DNA of 64,000 nt from Neolewinella lacunae (GCF_014349155.1 NZ_JACSIT010000153.1:1-64000); one strand, 5' to 3'. Counted from the stretch's first letter, positions 33,610 through 42,447 are shown. Numbers and translations: made by a program. Notes: generated by a model from the letters alone, not told the origin.

Positions 33610-35568
33610 TTAAGCCTTGCTACTTTCTTTCTCCCACAGCCCGCGCCAGAAAATGCGCCAATCATCGGCCAGGCGGTAATCGCGGGCGTAGAGAAAATCG
33701 AGGTGTTGGAGGGTTTCGGCGTCACTGACGGACGTACCGCTGCCGGGGTGAAATACGCCGGTTTTCAGGCGGGGCAAGACGCTGGGCTGGGGGTCTGCCG
33801 CAGCGTACCCTACCCAGTGTTGGTGGCCCGCCAATACGCGCAGTGCCGCAGTTGCCCGTCTTCCGGCACTGGGCAAAAACCAGGACAGGAAGGGGGAGAG
33901 GAGCAACAGGAGCAGGGCCAGGCCTTTATCGAGCAACCATTTGGCCCGACGATTGGCGGGGTCGTCAATGCGGTATTTCACGTCGATGGTGTACAGGGTC
34001 CCCCGCTGGTCGGAGCGCTGGCTGCCGATGATGCTGGCGCTCGCTTCGGGCAAGATGCGGTACTGTAGTTCGGGGCCAATGCTGCTCATCCAGCGCTGGA
34101 TGGCCTCGTTGCTGAGGTTGGCCGAACAAAAGATGATTTCCTCGGCCCGGTAGAGGTGTACCAGCTTATGGAGTTGTTCGGCCCGCCCGATGCTCTGCTC
34201 CCCGGCGTCGTCGCCGGGCGGAACGATGCGGCCCAGGTAATTGCGGCGGGCACCGGCCCGTTGCAGGAGTTGCAGGGATCGCTCAGCCTCGGCGTTGCTG
34301 CCCACCACCAGCAGCCGTTGATCGGAGGGGACGCCCCAACGAAGGTTGCCGAAGCGGAACAGGTGGAGCAGGCTGCGCAGGGAAAGCGTCCAGGCCCCCG
34401 CCCAGGCCGCGCCCAGCAGCAACAAGGCCCGGCTGGGGCGCAGGGCTTCGGGCAGGAGGCCGTAGACGGCAAAGAGGAGCAAGGTGCCCACGCCCATGCT
34501 CCGCAGCAGGCGGCCGCCTTCCGCCGGACGATCGTAGCCCCCGCCCAGGAAAATACAGCCTACCCACAGCAGGGTATAGGCCGGCAGGTGGAGGTAGTTG
34601 AGGTGCTCCGCAAAGTAGTTGGGGTTGCCAAAGTGGTAGTTGGCCCAGACCGATTTCAGTACGCGCAGGCCCAGGTAAATGCCCGTGGCATCAAGCACGG
34701 GGTAACGCAGGTGCTTCCAGGCGTTGGCCAGGAGGGTGAGGGCGGCACGGACGTAAATGGCGGCCTGCATGAGCCACACCAGCGCCCGGGCCTGGGAACC
34801 CGCGTAGTGCTTGCGGGCGAAGATGATCATGGCCTGGTAGAAAACGCGGACGTAGTTCAGGCTCCCGCGCCGGGTGCTTTCTCCCTTGTAATGGATGATG
34901 GTGGTGGTGGGCAGGTAGTAGTTCTGGTAGCCGCCCAGGAGGATGCGGTAGGAGAGGTCGATGTCCTCGCCGTACATGAAAAATGCTTCGTCCAGCAAGC
35001 CCACTTCGTCCAGGGTTTTGCGGCGCATCCACATGTAGGCACCGGAGAGGACTTCCACGGCGTGGGTCTCATTTTGCGGCAAGTAGCCCAGGTGGTAGTG
35101 GTTGAAGCGACGGGAGCGGGGGAAAAGCCGCGCCAGACCAAAAGCCTTGGTGAAAGCCACCCAGGGCGTGGGCAGTCCGCGCTTGCTTTCGGGCAAAAAC
35201 CGGCCGGTTCCGTCGATCATTCGCACCCCCAGTCCACCCGCTGCGGGGTGGGCTTCCATGAAGTCAAAACACCGGCGAAAGGTGTCTTCTTCCACTACCG
35301 TATCAGGGTTGAGCAGCAGCACGTAACGGCCGCTGCTTTGGCGGATGGCCTGATTGTTGGCCACCGAGAAGCCGGGATTGTGGTGGTTGGCAATCAGCCT
35401 TACCCAGGGAAAACGCTCGCGCACGAGCTCCACCGAGCCGTCGGCGGAGTGGTTATCAACGACCCAGACCTCGACCTCCAGGCCCCGCACGGCACGCTCC
35501 ACGCTCAGCAGGGCTTGCTCCAGAAAGTAGCGGACGTTGTAGCTGACGATGACGACGGATAAATCCAT
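33610..35568 (-). CDS. Fused family 2 glycosyltransferase, membrane helices and nucleotide-binding-like domain
   Basis: 652 residues from ATG 35568. Residues 1-235 are a GT-A glycosyltransferase family 2: SVVIVSYNV, VVDNHSADGS, LLLNPDTVVEE (DxD-like), MYGEDIDLSYR. This part resembles rhamnosyl/N-acetylglucosaminyl transferases of O-antigen synthesis. After amphipathic segments about four membrane helices follow (about 320-415). From about 425 comes a Rossmann-like part, LLVVGSNAEAERSLQLLQ...RNYLGRIVPPGDD, as in the N-terminal half of WcaJ-type initiating transferases, ending without their sugar-phosphate transferase domain. The fusion is unusual. Likely role is surface polysaccharide synthesis at the inner membrane. 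Confidence 0.85.
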   Translation of the reverse strand: MDLSVVIVSYNVRYFLEQALLSVERAVRGLEVEVWVVDNHSADGSVELVRERFPWVRLIANHHNPGFSVANNQAIRQSSGRYVLLLNPDTVVEEDTFRRCFDFMEAHPAAGGLGVRMIDGTGRFLPESKRGLPTPWVAFTKAFGLARLFPRSRRFNHYHLGYLPQNETHAVEVLSGAYMWMRRKTLDEVGLLDEAFFMYGEDIDLSYRILLGGYQNYYLPTTTIIHYKGESTRRGSLNYVRVFYQAMIIFARKHYAGSQARALVWLMQAAIYVRAALTLLANAWKHLRYPVLDATGIYLGLRVLKSVWANYHFGNPNYFAEHLNYLHLPAYTLLWVGCIFLGGGYDRPAEGGRLLRSMGVGTLLLFAVYGLLPEALRPSRALLLLGAAWAGAWTLSLRSLLHLFRFGNLRWGVPSDQRLLVVGSNAEAERSLQLLQRAGARRNYLGRIVPPGDDAGEQSIGRAEQLHKLVHLYRAEEIIFCSANLSNEAIQRWMSSIGPELQYRILPEASASIIGSQRSDQRGTLYTIDVKYRIDDPANRRAKWLLDKGLALLLLLLSPFLSWFLPSAGRRATAALRVLAGHQHWVGYAAADPQPSVLPRLKTGVFHPGSGTSVSDAETLQHLDFLYARDYRLADDWRIFWRGLWEKESSKA

Positions 35569-35713
35569 GACCAGCAAAGGTAGTAGTACCGGGCCACACC
35601 CCACGCAGGGCGCGGTCGCAGGTGCTGGGCAAAGCTCCCCAGGGGAGGAGCCGGGGAAGGCCAACACCAGGTCAGAAGTCCCCGAAAGCCAACCCTCACC
35701 GCTTTAGAGTTGT

Positions 35714-35721
35714 TACCTTTG
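35714..35721 (+). promoter_or_regulatory. Bacteroidota -7 box upstream of small Cys protein
   Basis: TACCTTTG fits TAnnTTTG and lies 23 bp before the ATG at 35744. A clear -33 element is not visible. Confidence 0.5.
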
Positions 35722-35743
35722 CACCCCCAATCCCGCAAGCCCC

Positions 35744-35959
35744 ATGAGCCAATTCCTCTATCTCTTCCTCGTTATTTTCGCCGTCTTTGCCGTCAGCTTT
35801 GTGCTGCTCAACCTACGCCACGTAGTTACGGGCAACGAATTCCGGGGCACCTGCGCCAGCAATAACCCCATGCTTAAGAACAAAGTGGGCAGCTGTGAGG
35901 TCTGCGGAAAATCCCCCGACGAAGACTGCAAAATGCCGGATCTTCCCCAGGTGAAATAA
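35744..35959 (+). CDS. Small membrane-anchored Cys-rich protein
   Basis: 71 residues. One N-terminal membrane helix (about 4-23) is followed by a short domain with four cysteines: FRGTCASNNPM near 33-43, CEVCGKSPDEDC near 51-62. The motif C..NNP....G.C..CG..P.EDC occurs in short Bacteroidota proteins and resembles NqrM (DUF539), which helps deliver Fe to Na+-NQR; no nqr genes are nearby, so this stays a guess. The codon pattern, a -7 box and a good start support a real gene. Confidence 0.75.
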   Translation: MSQFLYLFLVIFAVFAVSFVLLNLRHVVTGNEFRGTCASNNPMLKNKVGSCEVCGKSPDEDCKMPDLPQVK

Positions 35960-35972
35960 CCTTCCCTAGTAT

Positions 35973-36083
35973 AACGTAAGGTATTGTAGTTCTGTAGTTC
36001 TGTAGTTTTGTAGTACAGAACTATTGTGGTCTGCGCATCTGAAAATCATCGGGTAACTACGTTGGATACCCCAACCTAACGTT
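35973..36083. repeat. MITE-like dispersed element, copy B
   Basis: In reverse orientation to copy A: it ends CCCCAACCTAACGTT, matching AACGTCAGGTTGGGG at 24854, and shares the neighbouring GATGATTTTCAGATGCGC with copy C. Interior TAGTTCTGTAGTTCTGTAGTT faces TACAGAACTA. Confidence 0.6.
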
Positions 36084-36148
36084 AGGGTAAGTCCTCCCCC
36101 GCTCCTTCACTTCTCCCGGCATCCTGCGGCCGCGCCCAGCTGCCTCGT

Positions 36149-36748
36149 CTACTGGATCTCTTTGCTCTTGGCTTCCAACTCGCGCAGTACCTCCTCGTCG
36201 CTTTTGCCGAGGTTTTCGATCAGCATCGTAGCGTCGTCGGCAAAATCATTGTTAGGGTAACGCTCCAGAAAAAGCTGGTAAGTGGCTTTGGCGCGGTCGA
36301 GGTCGCGCAGTTCTTCGTCGTAGGTGAACGCCAGCATGAAGAGGGCTTCGGGAGCTTTGCTGAAGTTCGGGTATTCCTGGTGGACGCGGGCGTAGATCTG
36401 CGCGGTGCGCTCCGAGTTGCCCATGGCCCGCACTACCTCGGCGGCCCGGTAGAGCGGCAATGCTGCGAGGGTGTCTCCGGGGTATTTACCGGCGAGGGCT
36501 TCGGCCAGCCCAACGTACTGTTCGCTGGCGGCCATGTTTAGTGCACCCGTGGCGGGGTCGCTGAGGCGCGAAAAATTGTCCGCCAGCAACCTGGCTACCC
36601 GCCCGGCACCTTCGTCCGCCGCAAGTGCCGCCGCCGCATCCGCAAAGACATCCGTCTGAGCGGAAGCCGTTGCGTCTCCCGACCCGGAATTGCCCCCACA
36701 GGCAGTAAAGAACAGGAGAAACGACAAAGCGGCGATGAGACTACGCAT
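36149..36748 (-). CDS. TPR-type lipoprotein
   Basis: 199 residues. Lipoprotein signal with lipobox FTAC (Cys near 17), then a Gly/Ser/Ala-rich spacer. The rest is helical with three tetratricopeptide-like units, the clearest being ERTAQIYARVHQEYPNFSKA and DRAKATYQLFLERYPNNDFA, similar to YbgF/BamD-type tetratricopeptides. It probably works as an envelope scaffold. Last gene of the long leftward lipid A operon, 21 bp after the arginyltransferase-like gene. Confidence 0.85.
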   Translation of the reverse strand: MRSLIAALSFLLFFTACGGNSGSGDATASAQTDVFADAAAALAADEGAGRVARLLADNFSRLSDPATGALNMAASEQYVGLAEALAGKYPGDTLAALPLYRAAEVVRAMGNSERTAQIYARVHQEYPNFSKAPEALFMLAFTYDEELRDLDRAKATYQLFLERYPNNDFADDATMLIENLGKSDEEVLRELEAKSKEIQ

Positions 36749-36769
36749 GGCAGGATAATTTTCGAGCGA

Positions 36770-37864
36770 TTAGGAAGTTTGGGCTAAAATGGCCGCAGCG
36801 GTGCGGGAGATGATGGTGAAATTATCGGTCCGGAACAGCTCCGTGCGCACTACGAGCAGGTCAGTAAAGTACTTTTGCCCGTCCCGTTGCTTCAGTGCGC
36901 GGGTATTGAAGAGCAACTGGGTTTGCTCCATCAGGTCGCACTGCAAAACCAGGTATTGCCGGTCTTTGGGGTCGAAGGCGATGATGATGAGGTTGCCCGC
37001 CGAGTCTTCTCCCAGGGAAAAGAAATAGGGATAGGGCACGTAATCGTCGTTCCAGAGGTCGTACAGGCCCGCCTCAAAGAAGGGGTAGATCGAAAGGTTG
37101 GCGGCGGGGTAAACCGCGCGTGTGGCCTCGGTGAGTTGTTGCAGTTTGCTGACCTGAATTTCCGCCGGGCCGTACTGGGCGATGTAGGCATGGTCGTAAG
37201 CCCGCCAGGTTTCGGAGTGTACATCGAAGAACTGGCTTTCCCCCAGCCGCAGTTTGTAGTCAAAGCGGGGATAACCCGGCACGACGTAGCCCGGGTAGTA
37301 ATAGCGAAAACCCTGGGCCAGGCAATGCTCGATTTCCAGCAGCATCGTGTAGTAGCCAAGGCTGAAAGTGGCCAGGGTCGGGTCGTAAAAACCGAGGATG
37401 GAAGCCGCCGCGCTCTCGCCCACGTCGAAGTAACTGGCGGCCACCAGTTTGCCGCTGCTTTTCTCCCGCACCGTGGTTTCGTAGGTATTAAAGATCGACT
37501 CCCCGTCGTAGTCCTCCAGGCTGTCGGAAATGGATGGCGAAAGCCGGCCATCAAAGTTGGCGGCGTAAGTGCGGTAGAGGGTGTTCCTTTCCTGATCGAT
37601 CACCCGTTTGCCGCAGCCCAGGGTGAAAATTTCGGCGTTGCGGCGCATCAGTTTCCTTTGCCGCTTGGAGAAGGCGAAGCCCTGAAGGTCGATGCGAATC
37701 CAGATGGCCGAAAAAGGCCGGTCCTGAAAATAGAGGAAATGGGTGGTAAAAATATTGGCCCCCATGCGGTACCAACCCTTACCAAGGTACCAGTCCAGAC
37801 TTTCCGGACTCAGAACAAAGGGCGTATTCTTTTCGGCGTATTTAAAGAGCATATCCGGGGACAA
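36770..37864 (-). CDS. Arginyl-tRNA-protein transferase-like (GNAT-fold) protein
   Basis: 364 residues. The middle part matches the C-terminal domain of arginyl/leucyl-tRNA-protein transferases: KRQRKLMRRNAE near 67-78, AASYFDVGESAAASILGFYD near 141-160, SLGYYTMLLEIEHCLAQGF near 167-185 and YYPGYVVPGYPRFDYKLRLG near 188-207. The typical N-terminal Cys-rich region is absent and a ~150-residue C-terminal part is extra. Family enzymes add amino acids to protein N-termini for degradation; whether this one does is unknown. Translation is tightly coupled: 6 bp after the ABC ATPase gene in the lipid A operon. Confidence 0.72.
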   Translation of the reverse strand: MSPDMLFKYAEKNTPFVLSPESLDWYLGKGWYRMGANIFTTHFLYFQDRPFSAIWIRIDLQGFAFSKRQRKLMRRNAEIFTLGCGKRVIDQERNTLYRTYAANFDGRLSPSISDSLEDYDGESIFNTYETTVREKSSGKLVAASYFDVGESAAASILGFYDPTLATFSLGYYTMLLEIEHCLAQGFRYYYPGYVVPGYPRFDYKLRLGESQFFDVHSETWRAYDHAYIAQYGPAEIQVSKLQQLTEATRAVYPAANLSIYPFFEAGLYDLWNDDYVPYPYFFSLGEDSAGNLIIIAFDPKDRQYLVLQCDLMEQTQLLFNTRALKQRDGQKYFTDLLVVRTELFRTDNFTIISRTAAAILAQTS

Positions 37865-37870
37865 ATATCC

Positions 37871-38488
37871 CTAATTCGTTGAATTTAACGCGACAATTCG
37901 TCCGCAATGTCGCAAATCCTCCGGATCGTTGCTGGCCAGGAGGACGAGTCGGCCCGCGCGGCAGGCGTCCAGTTCGGCGTAAAACCAGGCTTTGGCCTTT
38001 TCATCCAGCGTGACGGTTGGCTCGTCGAGCAGTACCAGGGGCGTACTGGCGTACAAGGCCGTTGCCAGCAGTACCCGCTGCCGCATGCCGGAGGAACAGT
38101 CGCTGAGTTTGCGGTTTTTCGCGAAGCCCAGTTCCAGGCGTTCGAGCATTTTGGCGGGGTCCAGGCCGGGCAGGGCGGGTTTGAGGGCAAAGTGAAAGTG
38201 GAGCAGTTCCTGAACGGTCAGTTCCTCGACCAGTTCCAGGTAGGGGCCGGTCCAGCTCAGGTAGCGGTAACAGTCTTCGACCTTTATTTCCTGGCCCCGG
38301 TATTCGCGGCGGACCTCTCCCCGGCTCGGCGTCAACTGACCGCCGATGATCCGCAGGAGGGTCGATTTGCCCGAGCCGTTTTGGCCGGCGATGCCGATGA
38401 GGTCAGGGGCGTTGAAGTCCCCGTCCAGGTCCTGTAAAATCCAGGTGCGGTTAAAGCGTTTACCCAGGCCACGGAGGGAGATGTTCAC
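37871..38488 (-). CDS. ABC transporter ATP-binding protein (CcmA-like)
   Basis: 205-residue single ATPase domain. Walker A GQNGSGKSTL near 34-43, signature LSDCSSGMRQRVLLATAL near 127-144 (SSGMR in place of LSGGQ), Walker B LVLLDEPTVTLDE near 150-162. It lacks the usual switch His (SNDPEDLRHC). No permease gene is beside it, so its partner is elsewhere or it acts alone. It lies 6 bp after lpxA; the resemblance to CcmA of cytochrome c maturation is only in size and motifs. Confidence 0.88.
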   Translation of the reverse strand: MNISLRGLGKRFNRTWILQDLDGDFNAPDLIGIAGQNGSGKSTLLRIIGGQLTPSRGEVRREYRGQEIKVEDCYRYLSWTGPYLELVEELTVQELLHFHFALKPALPGLDPAKMLERLELGFAKNRKLSDCSSGMRQRVLLATALYASTPLVLLDEPTVTLDEKAKAWFYAELDACRAGRLVLLASNDPEDLRHCGRIVALNSTN

Positions 38489-38494
38489 GCCTAG

Positions 38495-39289
38495 TTATTC
38501 TTCCAGCCCACGGAAACTACGGACGATGCCCGTCCGCTCCGTTTGTTCGATGAACTGGATAACGTCATCCCGCTCGTCGCACACCGGCACCGAGGCTTCG
38601 ATTTCGGTCAGGGCATTGGTGATGTTGAGGCCGCGGACGAAGAGGATGCGGTAGATTTCATGAATGCGGTTGATCTGCTCGATGGAGAAGCCCCGACGTT
38701 GCAGGCCGATGCGGTTCACGCCGATGTAGCTCAGGGGTTCGCGGGCGGCCCGGATGTAGGGAGGGACGCTTTTGCGCACGAGGCTGCCGCCAGCGATGAA
38801 GCTGTGCTGGCCGATGCGGACAAACTGCTGCACCCCCACTTGTCCTTCGATGATGACGTAATCGTCGAGGATGACGTGCCCGGCGAGGTTGACGTTGTTG
38901 GCAATGACGATGTTGTTGCCCAGGATGCAGTCGTGGGCAATGTGGGCGTAGGCCATCAGCAGGCAGTTTTTGCCCACTACGGTTTTGCCCGCCGCAGCGG
39001 TGCCCCTGTTGACGGTGACGTATTCCCGTACGGTGGTGTGGTCCCCGATTTCGGCGGTCGTGTATTCGCCGGCGAACTTCAGGTCCTGGGGTTCCCCGCC
39101 TATGACGGCACCGGGGTAGACCTTGACGTTTTTGCCCAGGCGGCTGCCGGCGTAAATGGTCACGTTAGGCCCGATGCTGGATCCTTCGCCGATTTCTACG
39201 TCGTCCTCGATGTAACTGAAGGGGCCGATCTCCACCCCGGAATGAATTTTGGCGTTGGGGTGTACAACGCTGAGGGAATGTATCGACAT
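38495..39289 (-). CDS. lpxA: UDP-N-acetylglucosamine acyltransferase
   Basis: 264-residue cytosolic enzyme for the first step of lipid A synthesis, moving a hydroxyacyl chain from ACP to the 3-OH of UDP-GlcNAc. The left-handed beta-helix is obvious from hexapeptide repeats (IHSGVEIGPFSYIEDDVEIG), the catalytic His lies in AYAHIAHDCILGNN near 123-136, and GVNRIGLQRRGFS near 200-212 leads into the C-terminal helices. It starts two bases after the lpxC-fabZ stop. Confidence 0.96.
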   Translation of the reverse strand: MSIHSLSVVHPNAKIHSGVEIGPFSYIEDDVEIGEGSSIGPNVTIYAGSRLGKNVKVYPGAVIGGEPQDLKFAGEYTTAEIGDHTTVREYVTVNRGTAAAGKTVVGKNCLLMAYAHIAHDCILGNNIVIANNVNLAGHVILDDYVIIEGQVGVQQFVRIGQHSFIAGGSLVRKSVPPYIRAAREPLSYIGVNRIGLQRRGFSIEQINRIHEIYRILFVRGLNITNALTEIEASVPVCDERDDVIQFIEQTERTGIVRSFRGLEE

Positions 39290-39291
39290 GC

Positions 39292-40680
39292 TTAAGGGCG
39301 CTTTACGATCTGGGCTACCAGTTCTGCTTCTGAAACGATGCGGTTACCGACGTAGGCTGTCCCCACCATCTGGCAAATGCCCCGGCGCACCGGTGCAATC
39401 AGTTCCATTTTAAAAATAACAGTGTCTCCGGGAACCACGAAGCTCTTGAACTTGGCGTTTTCCACTTTGAGGAAGTAAGTATCCCAGCCGTAGGGATCAT
39501 CTTGTTGGGTCAGTACCAGCAGGCCACCCGTCTGGGCCATGGCCTCAATCTGGAGTACGCCGGGCATGACGGGGTTGCCGGGGAAGTGCCCCTGGAAAAA
39601 TTCTTCGTTGCCCGTCATGTTCTTCACGCCCACGATGTGGTTTTCACCCTTTTCGATGATCTTATCGATCAACAGAAAGGGGTAGCGGTGGGGCATGATG
39701 GACTGGATCTGCACCAGGTTATATACGGGCTCGTCGTTGGGGTTGTAGTGGGGGCGGCCTTTGGTGCGTTTCTGTTCCAGGTAGGCCCGTTTGAGCAGCT
39801 TGGTAAAGGCTACGTTGGCCCCGTGGCCCGGTTTGGTGGCCAGGATGCGGCCGCGGATCGGGACGCCGAGCAGGGCGATATCTCCCATCACGTCCAGCAG
39901 CTTATGGCGGGCCGGCTCGTTGTGGAATTTGAGATCGAGGGTATTGAGGATGCCTTTTTTGGTGACTTCCACCGTTTCCTTACCCATCCGGCGGGCCAGC
40001 TTATCGAGCCGCTCCTGGGGAACGTGGCGGTCGGCGATGACGATGGCGTTGGTCAGGTCTCCCCCCTTGATCAGGTCGTGCTCAAAAAGCGCTTCGAGCT
40101 CGTGGAGGAAGACGAAAGTCCGGCACGGGGCAATGTCCTCTACGTAGTCTTCGTAGCGCTTGAGGGTAGCGTATTGCTGGCCCAGTACGGGGCTATCAAA
40201 GTCAATCATCGAAACCACTTCGAAGCCATCGTAGGGCAGGGCCACGATTTCGGAGCCGGAAGCCTCGTCGCGGTAGGTGATGGGTTCTTCGACGATGAAA
40301 AAGTCGCGCGACAAGTCCTGCTCCACAAATCCGGCGGCCAGGAGTGGCTCCACAAAGGGGCTGGCGCTGCCGTCGAGGATGGGAATTTCCGGGCCGTTGA
40401 TTTCCACCAACAGGTTGTCCAGTTGAACGCCCGAGACGGCCGAAAGCAGGTGCTCGACGGTCGAAACGCTGGCCTCGCTCGTGCCAATCGTAGTGGAGCG
40501 ATCCGTACTGATGACCCGGTTTACATCGGCGGCAATCAAAGGGTGCTCCGCCAAATCGACACGCTGAAACTTGATGCCGTGCCCGGCGGGTGCGGGCTTA
40601 AAGACAAGTTCTACTTCCGCGCCGGTATGGAGCCCGACGCCCCGCAGGGTAAAGGAATTGGCAAGAGTACGTTGGTTCAT
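39292..40680 (-). CDS. lpxC/fabZ: Bifunctional LpxC deacetylase / FabZ dehydratase
   Basis: 462-residue fusion typical of Bacteroidota. Residues 1-300 are LpxC, the zinc deacetylase that commits UDP-3-O-acyl-GlcNAc to lipid A: zinc ligands in STVEHLLSA near 73-81 and HKLLDVMGDIAL near 236-247. Residues 315-462 are FabZ, the 3-hydroxyacyl-ACP dehydratase: IMPHRYPFLLIDKI near 328-341 and the active-site helix FFQGHFPGNPVMPGVLQIE near 361-379. The fusion couples lipid A and fatty-acid synthesis. It lies between lpxD and lpxA. Confidence 0.97.
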   Translation of the reverse strand: MNQRTLANSFTLRGVGLHTGAEVELVFKPAPAGHGIKFQRVDLAEHPLIAADVNRVISTDRSTTIGTSEASVSTVEHLLSAVSGVQLDNLLVEINGPEIPILDGSASPFVEPLLAAGFVEQDLSRDFFIVEEPITYRDEASGSEIVALPYDGFEVVSMIDFDSPVLGQQYATLKRYEDYVEDIAPCRTFVFLHELEALFEHDLIKGGDLTNAIVIADRHVPQERLDKLARRMGKETVEVTKKGILNTLDLKFHNEPARHKLLDVMGDIALLGVPIRGRILATKPGHGANVAFTKLLKRAYLEQKRTKGRPHYNPNDEPVYNLVQIQSIMPHRYPFLLIDKIIEKGENHIVGVKNMTGNEEFFQGHFPGNPVMPGVLQIEAMAQTGGLLVLTQQDDPYGWDTYFLKVENAKFKSFVVPGDTVIFKMELIAPVRRGICQMVGTAYVGNRIVSEAELVAQIVKRP

Positions 40681-40813
40681 ATCAGTGGCTAGAGAAATAA
40701 CAACAAAAAATGGGGCCCCTCATTTCGGGCCGCAAAGATAGGGCTTTCGGAATTAGGGGGCCCGCAGTAAGCCATCCCTTACCGCAAAGGTTCCGGTTCT
40801 GGCCGCAACGCCC

Positions 40814-41848
40814 CTACCCTTCCAGGGCTTTGAGGCGCTTACGGATGTCTTCCAGCAGCCCCGGCAGGCGCTTAAACACGGCGTAGCTGCGCAGGTAATC
40901 GGGATAGTGCATGTGGGGAGACCCGCCCAGTTTAGCATCGGGTCCTTTGACGCTGGCGATGACGCCCGACTGGGCCTGGACCTGCGTCCCCTCGGCAATG
41001 GTGCAGTGGCCAGCAATGCCTACCTGCCCCCCAATGCGGCAGTTGGCCCCGATCTTGGCGGAGCCCGCAACCCCCGTCAGGGCGGCAATGACCGTATTTT
41101 CTCCGATCTCGACGTTGTGGGCAATCTGAATAAGGTTATCCAGTTTCACCCCGGCCTGGATGATGGTGGAGCCCAGCGTAGCCCGGTCGATGGTCGTACA
41201 GGAGCCCACCTCGACGTGGTCTTTGAGAATGACGTTGCCTACCTGGGGGACTTTCTGGTAAACCCCCGTTTCAGCGTCGGGGGCGAAGCCGAAGCCGTCG
41301 CCGCCAATCACCACGTTGGGGTGCAGGATGCAGTGATTGCCCACCACGCAGTCGCGCAGGATCCGGACGCCGGGATAAATCGTGCAGTTGGCCCCAACCC
41401 GCGCATTCGGGCCGATGTAGACCTGATCGAGGATGACGGTGTTGTCTCCCACGCTGGCCCCGTCTTCCACCACGGCAAATTTGCCGATCCTTACGTTGTT
41501 GCCCAGCCGGGCGGTGGGTTCCACTACGGCGTAGGAAGACACCGCCCGGCGGGTTTGGTCGGCCTCATTTTTCTGGTAGATGGCCAGGAGCTGGCCTACC
41601 GTGCCGTAGACGTCGTCTACCCGCAACAAGGTGGGCTGCACCTTCGTACGGGGTTTAAATTCCTGGCTCACCAGCACCACCGAAGCCTGAGTGGAGTAGA
41701 GAAAATGCTCGTAACTCAGGTTGGCCAGGAAGGTGATCGTTCCGGGGCCAGCCTCCTCAATTTTTGCTGGTGCGGTGATGATCACGTCGGGGTCCCCCTC
41801 AATGCGGGCGTTGATCATTTCCGCTAGTTGGGCGGCAGTAATTTGCAT
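40814..41848 (-). CDS. lpxD: UDP-3-O-acylglucosamine N-acyltransferase
   Basis: 344-residue third enzyme of lipid A synthesis, adding the N-linked acyl chain. The N-terminal uridine-binding domain (1-100) is followed by hexapeptide repeats with IGGDGFGFAPDAETGVYQKV near 186-205, IDRATLGSTIIQ near 222-233 and the catalytic His in IQIAHNVEIGENTVIA near 242-257. The C-terminal helix YLRSYAVFKRLPGLLEDIRK closes the trimer. The 133 bp gap to lpxC-fabZ is the largest in the operon. Confidence 0.96.
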   Translation of the reverse strand: MQITAAQLAEMINARIEGDPDVIITAPAKIEEAGPGTITFLANLSYEHFLYSTQASVVLVSQEFKPRTKVQPTLLRVDDVYGTVGQLLAIYQKNEADQTRRAVSSYAVVEPTARLGNNVRIGKFAVVEDGASVGDNTVILDQVYIGPNARVGANCTIYPGVRILRDCVVGNHCILHPNVVIGGDGFGFAPDAETGVYQKVPQVGNVILKDHVEVGSCTTIDRATLGSTIIQAGVKLDNLIQIAHNVEIGENTVIAALTGVAGSAKIGANCRIGGQVGIAGHCTIAEGTQVQAQSGVIASVKGPDAKLGGSPHMHYPDYLRSYAVFKRLPGLLEDIRKRLKALEG

Positions 41849-41867
41849 GTGCTTTGGTTAAGGTAGC

Positions 41868-42146
41868 TCAGATGATCTCAGGAAAATCGGCGGCAGCATC
41901 CGCTTCCGCGCCGGGCAAAAGGCGGGCCTGCATCCGCTGCATGGCCGTAAACTGGACCAAAACCTCCCGCAGGAAATCATCATCCAGCAGGCTGCGGAGG
42001 TCGTCCAGCCCCCGAAGCTGCTCACTTTGCCGAAACCGGTAAATCTGCGCCTGTCCGCCCAACTCGAACTGCACGGGAAAGCGCCCGTCAGTCGCAAAGA
42101 CGGAAATCTGCATCAGGGGGTGTGGAATCCGGCCGATGATCCGCAT
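41868..42146 (-). CDS. Small conserved protein at head of the lipid A operon
   Basis: 92 residues from ATG 42146 (MRIIGRIPHPLMQISVF); codons further up to 42185 lie in the promoter area. Short proteins starting MRIIGRIPHP and containing KFE/QFELG...YRFR are conserved next to lpxD in Bacteroidota, which supports a real gene, but no function is known. The first half is beta-type, the second a helical segment (LDDDFLREVLVQFTAMQRMQ). It lies 19 bp before lpxD. Confidence 0.72.
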   Translation of the reverse strand: MRIIGRIPHPLMQISVFATDGRFPVQFELGGQAQIYRFRQSEQLRGLDDLRSLLDDDFLREVLVQFTAMQRMQARLLPGAEADAAADFPEII

Positions 42147-42185
42147 AAACAAAATTTTGGCAAAAGTATGCCCTAAAGCAGCCAC

Positions 42186-42447
42186 AAGGTAGCTTTTCCC
42201 GCGATACTTTTGGTCTCCTACCCCGGCGGCGCTTAGCGGATGGCGCGGCCGCAGGTGCAGGGTAAAGGCTTCAAAGAGCAGAGGAGGGGCGGGCCTCCAC
42301 AGGGGGTCGGGCTGAAGCCCGATAGGTTGGGGGTCGGGCTAAAGTCGCAACAATACAAGGGAGGTCGGGGCACCTTCGGCCCAGACCTCCCCCGCTGCTC
42401 CAGCATTGCCCGGCACCTGCGGCCGCGCAAGAAGGAAGATTAAAATT
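42186..42447. repeat. Intergenic region with two GC-rich repeat cores
   Basis: GGCGCGGCCGCAGGTGC at 42242-42258 and its reverse form GCACCTGCGGCCGCGC at 42413-42428 face each other around about 150 bases containing GGTCGGGCTGAAGCCCGA and GGTCGGGCTAAAGTCGC, phrases also seen near 6.75-6.87 kb. No gene is supported. Confidence 0.6.

Noticed and set aside
34156-35562. Plus-strand 468-codon frame opposite the GT2 fusion gene
   Set aside because: Shadow frame without recognisable domains.
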